A stretch of DNA of 11,918 bases from Puniceicoccales bacterium (GCA_031260015.1 JAIRKR010000034.1:1-11918), one strand, 5' to 3'. Numbered from the stretch's first letter, positions 1 to 7,458 are shown. Numbers and translations: made by a program. The notes: generated by a model from the letters alone, not told the origin.

Positions 1-501
1 CTCGCCTGCGGCAACGGCAGCCGCACTGCCAGAACTACTACCACCGGGAATTCTATCCAAATCCCACGGATTGCTCGTTACCTGAAAGGCAGAATTTTCA
101 GAAGAAGAACCCATAGCAAATTCATCCATATTAAGCCTTCCCCACAAAACAGCCCCGGCCTCCTTTAATTTTTTCACCACCGTTGCATCGTAGGGACTCA
201 CAAAATGTTCCAACATACGACTTCCACAGGTCAAATGTTGACATTTTTCTGCAAAAATATCCTTAAGTCCCACCGGTATGCCGTCTAGCTTACTAAGACT
301 TTGACCTTTAGAACGACGTACATCGGATGCTTCAGCTTCGACGAGCGTCTTCTTTTCGTCAAAACTCAAAAATGCCTTTACGGATTTATCAATCGCGTGA
401 GTGCGCGCAATAAAAGCTTTTGTCAACTCAACGGATGAAAATTGTTTTTTCCCCAATCCCTCACTTAATTGTTCAAATGTACCCCAAATAAGGTTTTCCA
501 T
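1..501 (-). CDS. gatA: Aspartyl/glutamyl-tRNA amidotransferase subunit A, N-terminal part (runs off the window)
   Basis: Amidase subunit of the GatCAB complex, which releases ammonia from glutamine for conversion of Glu-tRNAGln and/or Asp-tRNAAsn to the amide form in the cytoplasm. Only the first 167 codons are present; the frame is open to base 1 and the C-terminus lies outside the window. The start is the ATG at 501-499, giving MENLIWGTFEQL. Amidase-signature features are visible: GIPVGLKD with the catalytic Lys at about residue 80, and the serine/glycine loop PGGSSSGSAAAVAAG at 152-166 with the likely cis-Ser at 156. The nucleophilic Ser should lie just beyond the edge. The loop reads SSSGS where the family usually has SSGGS. 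The gene starts one base after the gatC stop (TAG-T-ATG) with no clear Shine-Dalgarno, so translational coupling is likely. Identification is firm. Confidence 0.96.
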   Translation of the reverse strand, partial: MENLIWGTFEQLSEGLGKKQFSSVELTKAFIARTHAIDKSVKAFLSFDEKKTLVEAEASDVRRSKGQSLSKLDGIPVGLKDIFAEKCQHLTCGSRMLEHFVSPYDATVVKKLKEAGAVLWGRLNMDEFAMGSSSENSAFQVTSNPWDLDRIPGGSSSGSAAAVAAGE

Positions 502-502
502 A

Positions 503-793
503 CTACAAAACCCGTGGCACTACGATTTGCTTTTCTTTCATTTCCGGAGCATTACGAGATAAAAAATCAACGCCGTCTTCACGGTATTCTGGAACATCTT
601 CGGCCCAAAAATTATCCTCGTGAGAAAAGGAATGCACCAAGGGTTCTAAATTTTCCACATCCACCTCGCATACCTTCGAACAATATCCAACAATATTTTG
701 CAGCTGATTTAAAAACGTTTCACGCATATACCCATCGAGCTGAATACGGGCCAACTTAGCCAAATGATCGATATTAATTTCCGCATGCGTCAT
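503..793 (-). CDS. gatC: Aspartyl/glutamyl-tRNA amidotransferase subunit C
   Basis: Small subunit of GatCAB that wraps around and stabilises GatA and GatB. The 96-residue product has the normal family length. It begins with the expected helical segment (IDHLAKLARIQLD) and ends with the conserved tail NAPEMKEKQIVVPRVL. The ATG at 793-791 overlaps the pheT stop codon as ATGA, so the two genes share 4 nt. It is preceded by a strong AAGGAGG ribosome binding site inside the end of pheT. The gatA start follows one base after its stop. The order pheT-gatC-gatA suggests a single transcript; gatB is not adjacent within the window. Confidence 0.96.
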   Translation of the reverse strand: MTHAEINIDHLAKLARIQLDGYMRETFLNQLQNIVGYCSKVCEVDVENLEPLVHSFSHEDNFWAEDVPEYREDGVDFLSRNAPEMKEKQIVVPRVL

Positions 794-3213
794 ACGACTT
801 GCCTCCTTATCTGATAGTTATAATCTCTTTCCAAGCCGCCCTGCAGTTTTTCAAAAACATTGTTCACCTGCTCATCCGTTAGGGTTCCCACATTGGAATC
901 AAATACGAGTGAAAATGCGAGACTTTTTTTCTTACCATTTGTCGCATCATGGAAAACGTCGAAAACACTTACACATTTCAACTGCATCGGATGTTGCATA
1001 ATTTTTCGAATCGATTTTTCAACATTTTGGCGCACTGTTTCAGCCAATATGTCTGTATTTACCAATAGAGCCAAGTCTTTACGTACGGCGGGGTACTCCG
1101 AATAGATCTGAAACCTTTTGTGATCTTTTATGTGCAGTTTATCGGGTATCCAGCAACATTCGCCTGCCAAAACAACCGCTTCTTTAAACCATCGACGCGT
1201 AAAATTCAAATTCACATATCCAAAATTGGCTTCAAAGCCACGCTGTTCCCATGCACCCATATTTCCGACATAATCTTTCTGCCATAAGCTATCCACCCGT
1301 TTTGCAGTACTTTGTATCGCTTCGTTCGCTCCTCCACAAGCCATCATCATCGAACGTACCAACGCCTGTGCATCGTAAAAATCAAACGGAGGCACCTCTT
1401 TCCATCGTTTAACATCGGCCGGACACACCACAAACGCACTTGCAAACAACTCGCACAGTTGACCCTCCTTTTGAACTCGAAATATGCGTCCCGATTCAAA
1501 TAAACGTTCCACATCGTTGTCGTGATGTCTATTGTCGCACAAAGCATTCAATAGCCCTGGAATAAGAGAAGAACGCAAACATGCATGCTCAGCACTTAGC
1601 GGATTGAATACCTGCAACGCCTTTAATGTTTCTTCCGACATCAAATTTTCGTACAAAGAAGCCGGCTGCAAGCTGTCCGTGTAGCATTCTAAAAATCCGT
1701 GTGCGGATAAAAGCTGCGCATGCCTCTTTTTTAGGAGATATATGTTTGAAGTACTCAAACAACATGCGGGTCCCTCGGGCATTTTAGAAGGGATAGAGTC
1801 CGTTCCAAACAAACGCAGAAACTCTTCAACTAAATCCACTACCTGCGCAACGTCAGCCCGATGAGCAGGGATTGTTACCTCCCCATGTTCATTGCCACAA
1901 GGAACAACTTCAAATCCTAATTTTTTTAGGGTATCGACAAAAAATTTCGGATCTACGTGAAAACCTAACAATCTCTCCACCTGAGCAAATTCAAATTTTA
2001 CTTTACGTAGCGGAACAGTGTCGGATCCCGCAAACACACACTGCTCGCATACAATTTTATCGTCCATGGATAACAATAATTGAACGGCTCTGCACAAAGC
2101 TTCCCGCGCACGTGTTTTATCCACGTGACGTTCAAAACGGTAGGAACTCTCCGAGCTTAACTCCAATCTGCGGGAGGACATACGTATGCTATCCGCTTGA
2201 AAATGGGCACTTTCCAAAAAAACAGCCGCCGTGGTTGCTTTAATTTCACTTTCCTCGCCTCCCATAATACCTGCAATCGCCAAAGGCTTATCGCGGTCTG
2301 CGACAAGCAAAGTATTTTCCGGCAAAGGCCTCGTAGCTCCATCCAACGTTCTAATACATTCTCCCACATGCGCATCCCGTATGCAAATGTGATCCCCGCG
2401 TATAAGATCCCAATCAAAGGCGTGCAGCGGTTGACCTCTCTCCAAAAGTACAAAATTGGTCACATCGACCACGTTATTGACGGGACGTAACCCCACCGCT
2501 TGCAATGCATTTTTTAACCAATCTGGACTAGGCCCTACGTGCACGTTTTTCAAAAGGCAACCCGCATAATAATCGCACGCATCCGAATTAAGTTCCATCG
2601 ATATATTTTTGACCGGGGGCAGATCCAATAAACATTCGGAATAAATAACGGGCAAATCCAGCGCAGCGCTCAACTCTCTCGCTATTCCCAAATAACTCAA
2701 ACAGTCTCCACGATTGGAGGTAATGGATAGATCAATAACCGTGTCGCTTTGATCTGCAAAAAGTTTTGCTAAAGGTTCTCCAACATTTGGCTGCAGGTCA
2801 TTGAGAATATACAATCCTGCACCCTCTTTACCCAATCCCAATTCGTTGGCACTGCACATCATGCCGCATGATTCAACATCCCGTATGCGTGTCTTTTTTA
2901 AAATAGTTTCTCCCAACTGTGCGCCCGGTAACGCAATGGGAACCATATCTCCTTCCTTAAAATTTGTCGCCCCGCAAACAATTTGCAACGGACTATCTCG
3001 CCCAACGTCTACCTTGCAAACACTCAATCGATCGGCATGGGGATGTTTCTCTTTTTTTAGAACGCGACCCACAACCAAATCACCCTTGCCGCAATATCCA
3101 ATCGCCTCAACATTGTCTACTTCGAAGCCTAAACCTACCAAGATTTCGCACAATTCCGTTACGGACTGCTTGAAATGGATATACCGTTTTAAGGTATTTA
3201 AAGCGATCTTCAT
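790..3213 (-). CDS. pheT: Phenylalanyl-tRNA synthetase beta subunit
   Basis: Beta subunit of the (alpha-beta)2 enzyme that charges tRNAPhe; it carries tRNA-binding and editing domains. The 807 residues are normal for the bacterial long form. Domains in order: an EMAP/OB-fold tRNA-binding domain at about 43-150 (GDLVVGRVLKKEKHPHADRL, then IVCGATNFKEGD); the B3/B4 editing domain at about 210-385 (VVDVTNFVLLERGQPLHAFD); the B5 domain at about 405-480 (IPAHRADVAQVVDLVEEFLR); the synthetase-like core; and a C-terminal FDX-ACB anticodon-binding domain at about 710-807 (YPAVRKDLALLV). The start MKIALNTLKRYI matches the usual N-terminus. pheS is not next to it, so the alpha subunit must be encoded elsewhere. 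It probably has its own promoter and heads a pheT-gatC-gatA unit. Confidence 0.97.
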   Translation of the reverse strand: MKIALNTLKRYIHFKQSVTELCEILVGLGFEVDNVEAIGYCGKGDLVVGRVLKKEKHPHADRLSVCKVDVGRDSPLQIVCGATNFKEGDMVPIALPGAQLGETILKKTRIRDVESCGMMCSANELGLGKEGAGLYILNDLQPNVGEPLAKLFADQSDTVIDLSITSNRGDCLSYLGIARELSAALDLPVIYSECLLDLPPVKNISMELNSDACDYYAGCLLKNVHVGPSPDWLKNALQAVGLRPVNNVVDVTNFVLLERGQPLHAFDWDLIRGDHICIRDAHVGECIRTLDGATRPLPENTLLVADRDKPLAIAGIMGGEESEIKATTAAVFLESAHFQADSIRMSSRRLELSSESSYRFERHVDKTRAREALCRAVQLLLSMDDKIVCEQCVFAGSDTVPLRKVKFEFAQVERLLGFHVDPKFFVDTLKKLGFEVVPCGNEHGEVTIPAHRADVAQVVDLVEEFLRLFGTDSIPSKMPEGPACCLSTSNIYLLKKRHAQLLSAHGFLECYTDSLQPASLYENLMSEETLKALQVFNPLSAEHACLRSSLIPGLLNALCDNRHHDNDVERLFESGRIFRVQKEGQLCELFASAFVVCPADVKRWKEVPPFDFYDAQALVRSMMMACGGANEAIQSTAKRVDSLWQKDYVGNMGAWEQRGFEANFGYVNLNFTRRWFKEAVVLAGECCWIPDKLHIKDHKRFQIYSEYPAVRKDLALLVNTDILAETVRQNVEKSIRKIMQHPMQLKCVSVFDVFHDATNGKKKSLAFSLVFDSNVGTLTDEQVNNVFEKLQGGLERDYNYQIRRQVV
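802..808 (-). promoter_or_regulatory. Strong Shine-Dalgarno site for gatC
   Basis: The minus strand reads AAGGAGG here, inside the last codons of pheT, with 8 nt between it and the gatC ATG. It is the only full-consensus ribosome binding site placed at normal spacing in the window, and it supports the gatC start chosen within the ATGA overlap. Confidence 0.8.
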
Positions 3214-3221
3214 GCCTCGAA

Positions 3222-3250
3222 AGTAAAATCTTTAAGGAAAAATTTGTCAA
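3222..3250 (-). promoter_or_regulatory. Probable sigma70-type promoter for pheT
   Basis: On the minus strand there is a perfect TTGACA (3245-3250), a 17-nt spacer, and TTTACT (3222-3227), four of six matches to TATAAT. The predicted transcript would begin only a few bases before the pheT ATG at 3213, leaving a very short or no leader. The only SD-like bases, GAGG, sit one base from the ATG. The prediction is by eye and has not been tested. Confidence 0.55.
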
Positions 3251-3286
3251 CATGAATTCAAATCATAAGTTGTCCAAAGGTCTTCT

Positions 3287-5215
3287 CTACCAACGAATAC
3301 GAACGCACCCATTTTGACCCGCTAAACGCTCATTCACATTGTAATCCTTTTGTCCATTGCCTCCATTTCCAAACTGACCCAACATTTCAACCTGCTGTCC
3401 GACATAATGACTCGCACCATCTCTTGTTACTGGCACACCCACTGCTCCTCCATCACAACGAATTTCCAAAGAATGAACGTGCACCGTAGTTGCCTCACCT
3501 GCAGCCAGCTCCAAGGCTTGTCCAACATAAATGGAAACAATACCTCCGCTTTGTACGCCCTCGATTCTCTCCGTCCTAAAAGTACCCGAACCTCCACCGT
3601 TTCCACTGACGTTAAAATCTGTTAAATGTTGTACATCCAGATAGATTCTCATATTGCTTTGCGATTTTGTCCTCGCATCGGCATTCGCCAACCAACTGTT
3701 TTCATTTACTTGATTTTCCAAAACATTGTGAGAAAAAGAAACACCGTAAGAACAAACGTAGCTTTTATCTTTTGAGTCACTGTACATCATGTTGTACACA
3801 AAATCTCGTGTCTCATTATCTTTAAGCTCTACTAATTTGTTAAAGTCAGGCAAATTGTGATTATCTCTGTATAACAAACGAACATTACCTCTACAAATAC
3901 CAGAAAAACTCTGCCAAGTATTACTAATCGAAGGAAACTTACTCATACGGCCGGTAACATTGGTTACGCGCGCTGGACCCGTAACATGTATGGGGGATTT
4001 GGACCATACCCATCCTCTCCACGAATGATATTCTAGATTTAAATCACTTGTCTGCTCCACCGGTGCACCCCAATCTCGGTAGGATAAAGCGGGACTACCG
4101 CTTCCACCTGCACCAATCGCTTCGATCGTAATGGTATGCACACCTTCCGGAATCGTCCAAAAGTGCTTCCCGGGCTGATCAAAAACAACTTGCCCATGAT
4201 TTTGTTCGACAACGACATCCGTTGCTTCACAAACATCTTCCTCCATTGAAATTCTAAGATCTTCCAATAGACGATCGTATTCTTCATGGCACTTGTATAA
4301 TTTTTCTAATTCGCACGCAATATTTCGCTCGCGCATGGAAACGTACAACCAGAGTGTAAAAAAAGAATCTACGTCCATGCAAAAATGCTTGTCTTTACAA
4401 TTACACCAAGTGACGTGGGGAGAAAACAAATTTAAATAAGGTTCGCACGCAGGGTCCAAATGTTGCATCAATTTGACAACGTTACCTCCAACATCATCGA
4501 ATTCGGATAACCGTTTAAAGGCATCCCAGGCAGCATGACTTATCTTAAGTTTATCCGAAAACTTGCAAGGGACGAGGATAAAAGTAGAAGGCTTACCTGT
4601 TAAAGGAGAAGACCATGCGTCGGTTGGATGCAAAGATAAATCATTGCATTTATCCCCAAGCAAGTCGCTGGAAAAATGCGGTGCATAATTCAGAATATTG
4701 AGGAAATCGCTTGCGGACAATAATGAAAGTGCTTCCATCAAATGCTGTCGATGCGTTCGTATCGGTTCAATGAAATAATGACCCCAAGTGTCGTATACTC
4801 TTCGAATATCTTTTTGCGTAATATCCAACGGAAGACCCACTAAACAATCCTCGTTATCCTGATAGGCATAGTGTTGTAACACGCAGTCAGGTTGCTTCAT
4901 CAAATGCGGCAACACATGCTGAAAATAGGGATATCCCCACACATAATTGGCAATACTACCACACACCCAATAATTCCCAAACTGAACGGCAAATGGAGGT
5001 GTAGATTTGTATTTTCGGTACAAATTCAAAACATGCGGCAATTCTTCCGCAGAAAAGGATTTTCTACAAAAAACTTCTGCAGGAATGGACAAAAACCCCT
5101 TATCTTTTCGATTATTTGAATCTTTTAAAACAAAAGTCGGACAATGAGGAAATGCAAACAGCATTTCGGTAGCCAAACACAAAGCTACAGTAAAATATTT
5201 ACTGTACTTGAACAT
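3287..5215 (-). CDS. Probable exported cysteine-rich protein with C-terminal glycine-rich (tail-fibre-like) domain, function unknown
   Basis: I do not recognise this 642-residue protein as a whole. Residues 1-21 look like a Sec signal peptide: Lys at 3 and 6, a hydrophobic stretch at 7-21, and likely cleavage after LFA. The region at about 25-335 is unfamiliar and holds 14 cysteines, including CNCKDKHFC at 271-279; 18 follow the signal overall, which suits a disulfide-bonded periplasmic or extracellular protein. From about 341 the protein resembles glycine-rich modules of tail-fibre and adhesin proteins. It has a PEGVHTITIEAIGAGGSG strand, the glycine patches GNGGGSG (538-544) and GNGGNG (616-621), and the terminal NGCVRIRW. 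A long non-glycine insertion at about 375-535 separates the opening strand from the rest. The start is fixed by an in-frame TAG 9 nt upstream. No Shine-Dalgarno is visible. It could be a surface adhesin; that is inference. Confidence 0.85.
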   Translation of the reverse strand: MFKYSKYFTVALCLATEMLFAFPHCPTFVLKDSNNRKDKGFLSIPAEVFCRKSFSAEELPHVLNLYRKYKSTPPFAVQFGNYWVCGSIANYVWGYPYFQHVLPHLMKQPDCVLQHYAYQDNEDCLVGLPLDITQKDIRRVYDTWGHYFIEPIRTHRQHLMEALSLLSASDFLNILNYAPHFSSDLLGDKCNDLSLHPTDAWSSPLTGKPSTFILVPCKFSDKLKISHAAWDAFKRLSEFDDVGGNVVKLMQHLDPACEPYLNLFSPHVTWCNCKDKHFCMDVDSFFTLWLYVSMRERNIACELEKLYKCHEEYDRLLEDLRISMEEDVCEATDVVVEQNHGQVVFDQPGKHFWTIPEGVHTITIEAIGAGGSGSPALSYRDWGAPVEQTSDLNLEYHSWRGWVWSKSPIHVTGPARVTNVTGRMSKFPSISNTWQSFSGICRGNVRLLYRDNHNLPDFNKLVELKDNETRDFVYNMMYSDSKDKSYVCSYGVSFSHNVLENQVNENSWLANADARTKSQSNMRIYLDVQHLTDFNVSGNGGGSGTFRTERIEGVQSGGIVSIYVGQALELAAGEATTVHVHSLEIRCDGGAVGVPVTRDGASHYVGQQVEMLGQFGNGGNGQKDYNVNERLAGQNGCVRIRW

Positions 5216-5219
5216 GCAG

Positions 5220-5278
5220 GGCTATCTTTTTTTAACAAAAAACTTTTTGTCAATCCCAAAAGTTGTTAAAGAATAGCC
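5220..5278. repeat. Imperfect inverted repeat in the divergent spacer
   Basis: The left arm is GGCTAT (5220-5225) plus TTTAACAA (5231-5238); the right arm is TTGTTAAA (5263-5270) plus ATAGCC (5273-5278). That gives 8 + 6 paired bases, with unpaired spacers of 5 and 2 nt inside the arms and a 24-nt centre. It spans nearly the whole control region between the exported-protein gene and the methyltransferase gene. It could be an operator or a hairpin affecting either leader; the sequence alone does not decide. Confidence 0.5.
5249..5254 (-). promoter_or_regulatory. Consensus -35 box upstream of the exported-protein gene
   Basis: The minus strand reads TTGACA, 33 nt before the ATG at 5215. An A-run containing AAAGAT follows at the -10 position, which is a poor match to TATAAT, so only the -35 half is convincing. 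It lies within the centre of the inverted repeat. Confidence 0.35.
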
Positions 5279-5291
5279 TTGTATCTGTAAA
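5263..5291 (+). promoter_or_regulatory. Possible weak promoter for the FkbM methyltransferase gene
   Basis: TTGTTA (5263-5268), a 17-nt spacer and TGTAAA (5286-5291) each match the sigma70 consensus at four of six positions, 23 nt before the ATG at 5315. The -35 half coincides with the right arm of the inverted repeat. In such AT-rich sequence this could be chance. Confidence 0.25.
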
Positions 5292-5314
5292 TACTTGCCG
5301 TCTATGTAATAATT

Positions 5315-6140
5315 ATGTTACGTAAAGTCTCAAAGTGGATAAATAAAAAAATTCAGAAAATCCATTCTAAACATTTCTTTCATGAATATGGATACGAATT
5401 GAAAAAATTCAACGTTGAACCTTATGGTATTATAGAATACGCCCAATGGCTACATCCTTACGAAACCGAAAAAGAAATCACAAAGCAATTGTTACAATTT
5501 TATGGGTCGTATATTCCCAAAGACAGTTTTGCCATCGACATCGGCGCACACACGGGAGATACCACCGTGCCCATGGCCGTTGTCGCCGGACCTAAAGGAT
5601 TAATACTTGGATTAGAACCCAATCCATACGTCTTTAAAATTTTGGAACGCAATGCACAACTCAATAAAAATCTTGCACAGATCATTCCCTTGTGTTGTGC
5701 AGCCACTTCAGAAAACGGGACATTTGAGTTCAATTACTCCGATGCGTCTTTTTGTAATGGAGGATTTTTATCTAAAATTCAAACAAAGTCTCATCATCTT
5801 AATTGTAAAAGGCATAAATCTTTCAACTTATCTAAACGAAAATAGGAAAGTGTATTTACCAAAGTTAAGTTTTATTAAAGTCGATGCGGAGGGATACGAT
5901 AAAGATATCTTATTGAGTTTAACCAATATCATAAAAACTTATCGTCCCACTATTATGGCAGAGTGTTACAAACATTTAACAAAAGAAGAACGTTTCTCAT
6001 TATTTAACGTTTTTGAAGATTTCGGTTCTTATAAACTATTTAAATTAGATGACAATGATCACGTCTCGACCATTCATATTCCATCGGCTGATAAGATGTT
6101 AAGTGAACCACATTTTAATTTTGTCGCACTACCCGAGTGA
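5315..6140 (+). pseudogene. FkbM-family SAM-dependent methyltransferase, split by a frameshift
   Basis: FkbM-type enzymes O-methylate sugars or small metabolites using S-adenosylmethionine. The first part (5315-5845) encodes the SAM-binding core: IDIGAHTGDTT from residue 74 and LEPNPY at 100-105, then SDASFCNGGF at 142-151. The second part continues in the +1 frame to the stop at 6138-6140 with SFIKVDAEGYDKDIL and HFNFVALPE. Joined, they give about 274 residues, a normal family length, so a single one-base surplus (or two-base loss) explains the break. By family resemblance the shift lies between about 5770 and 5810, possibly near CATCATCTTAATTG. Without correction the frame ends at a TAG at 5843-5845, before the conserved DAEGYD motif. 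The second half is very AT-rich, at 23-32% GC in three 60-nt rows I counted. It is the only plus-strand gene here. It may be a pseudogene or an assembly error. Confidence 0.85.
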
Positions 6141-6185
6141 ATTTCACGCTTCACCTTAATGGTCAAATGTAAAATAGATTAGTAT

Positions 6186-7151
6186 TTATTTTAACTCTCG
6201 ACGATAGGCGTCGTGCAACCTAAATAGTCCCACACAATTTCTGTTTTCATCAAAAACCGGCAGTACGCTCAATTGGCGAGGTCGGTCTTCCATTAGGCGT
6301 ACCGCGTCTCCCAAGTGCAAGGAAGTCACAACGGTAATGGGGTGCGTTTGCATGATATCTTTGGCAAATATTTGCTCTATGTTTTGACAGGATTGCAAAC
6401 ATCGACGAATGTCCCCATCCGTAATTAATCCCAACAATCGTTTGCCATCATCCAAAACAAATGCCGCCCCCAAAGGTTTTTCTGTCATTTCAATGACAAC
6501 ACAACGTAGAGAAGCTTCTCGAGAGACGCAAGCCACCTGCGATAGGGGACAAGTGAGTTCTCCCACCGTCTTGCGCAAATTTTTTCCCAATTGTCCACCG
6601 GGATGAAATTTGAAAAAGTCACTCTTTTGGAATCCTCTTGCCTCCATCAATGCGCAGGCCAAGGCATCTCCCAAAGCTAAAGCAACCGTTGTGCTCGACG
6701 TAGGCACGAATCCCAATGGATCTGCTTCACGCACAATAGAGGCATCCAAGACAAAATCTGCCTGTCTGGCTAAAGGAGAAGTAAGATTACCCACCAAGGC
6801 AATAATAGGGGAGTTAAATTGTTTCAAAATGGGTATTAAACGTAGCACCTCTTCCGTACTACCACTGCGTGACAACAAAATGCTTGGATCCCCCTCCGAG
6901 TAAATGCCAAAATCCCCATGCATAGCTTCAGCGGGGTGTAAAAATACGGCACGTGTTCCCGTACTGTTGAAGGTTGAAGCCAATTTTTGGGCAATATACC
7001 CCGACTTTCCGATTCCAGCAAATACAACTTTGCCCGGGTGATTTAAAATAACGGAAACAATTTCTGCAAAAGATGCTTCATCAAAGCGCTCATACAGTCT
7101 TGAAAGACTGGCAATTTCTTCGGCTAAAACTTTCTTACCCACGCAATGCAT
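6186..7151 (-). CDS. kdsD: Arabinose-5-phosphate isomerase (SIS + two CBS domains)
   Basis: Interconverts D-ribulose 5-phosphate and D-arabinose 5-phosphate, the first step to Kdo for lipopolysaccharide, in the cytoplasm (KpsF/GutQ/KdsD family). The 321-residue length is typical. The SIS domain covers about 30-190: GIGKSGYIAQK at 46-56, HPAEAMHGDFG at 72-82, SRSGST at 94-99, PTSSTT at 150-155 and HPGGQLGK at 183-190 with the conserved His183. Two CBS domains follow, at about 201-258 (LGLITDGDIRR) and 266-321. The ATG lies 7 nt after the stop of the zinc-ribbon gene upstream, so the two are probably co-transcribed. It converges on the FkbM locus; I see no hairpin terminator in the 45 nt between them. 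kdsD, kpsF and gutQ cannot be told apart from sequence alone; kdsD is used for the biochemical role. Confidence 0.93.
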   Translation of the reverse strand: MHCVGKKVLAEEIASLSRLYERFDEASFAEIVSVILNHPGKVVFAGIGKSGYIAQKLASTFNSTGTRAVFLHPAEAMHGDFGIYSEGDPSILLSRSGSTEEVLRLIPILKQFNSPIIALVGNLTSPLARQADFVLDASIVREADPLGFVPTSSTTVALALGDALACALMEARGFQKSDFFKFHPGGQLGKNLRKTVGELTCPLSQVACVSREASLRCVVIEMTEKPLGAAFVLDDGKRLLGLITDGDIRRCLQSCQNIEQIFAKDIMQTHPITVVTSLHLGDAVRLMEDRPRQLSVLPVFDENRNCVGLFRLHDAYRRELK

Positions 7152-7158
7152 ACAACGC

Positions 7159-7386
7159 CTAGAAACTTAACGACGTATTCTTGGTAGAACACCTACGGCA
7201 ACATTGTTCTTCGCAATTATCCACGTTAAAATATATTTCACCGCAGTGCTTACAATAAAAAACGTGGCGTAATTTTAATAACACATAGTCTTTGAGAACA
7301 CGCCTTTCAAAACTTGTTTGCCAAACAACAAATAAAATGATCGTCGCACAATAAAAAAGGCTTAAACAGTACTCTAAAGATCCCAT
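7159..7386 (-). CDS. Small membrane-anchored zinc-ribbon protein
   Basis: A 75-residue protein with one hydrophobic helix at about 5-22, a basic linker at 27-40, and a C-terminal zinc-ribbon-like module. CKHC (45-48) and CRRC (63-66) can supply four zinc ligands, with additional Cys at 58 and 62. The predicted arrangement is an N-terminal anchor with a cytoplasmic zinc ribbon. I do not know a specific function; from memory, similar short anchored zinc ribbons occur in related bacteria, but I could not check this. A weak Shine-Dalgarno, AAGGTGG (7399-7405), lies 12 nt before the ATG. The gene sits 72 nt after rplQ and 7 nt before kdsD on the same strand, which, with the cysteine spacing, supports it as a real gene rather than a chance frame. 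Confidence 0.75.
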   Translation of the reverse strand: MGSLEYCLSLFYCATIILFVVWQTSFERRVLKDYVLLKLRHVFYCKHCGEIYFNVDNCEEQCCRRCSTKNTSLSF

Positions 7387-7458
7387 TTTAGTAAAAATCC
7401 ACCTTCTGAAAAAGCCTCCCCAAAGTACCTAATGTTTGCTGCCAATGAGTTTTTCAAT

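Noticed and set aside
1872..2243. A plus-strand open frame of 123 codons inside pheT
   Set aside because: It lies opposite a conserved region of pheT, has no family resemblance or ribosome binding site, and is best explained as a shadow of the minus-strand gene.
2801..3226. A plus-strand open frame of 141 codons opposite the 5' end of pheT
   Set aside because: The protein has low-complexity Ser/Pro/Thr wording typical of an antisense frame, and the opposite strand encodes the conserved tRNA-binding domain.
3251..3268. Small palindrome TGAATTCA with flanking ATGA/TCAT just upstream of the pheT promoter
   Set aside because: The paired stretch is short and AT-rich with no T-run after it, so it supports neither a terminator nor an operator on its own.
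6141..6185. A bidirectional terminator between the converging FkbM locus and kdsD
   Set aside because: The 45 nt are AT-rich, but I could not find paired GC-rich arms followed by a T-run on either strand.
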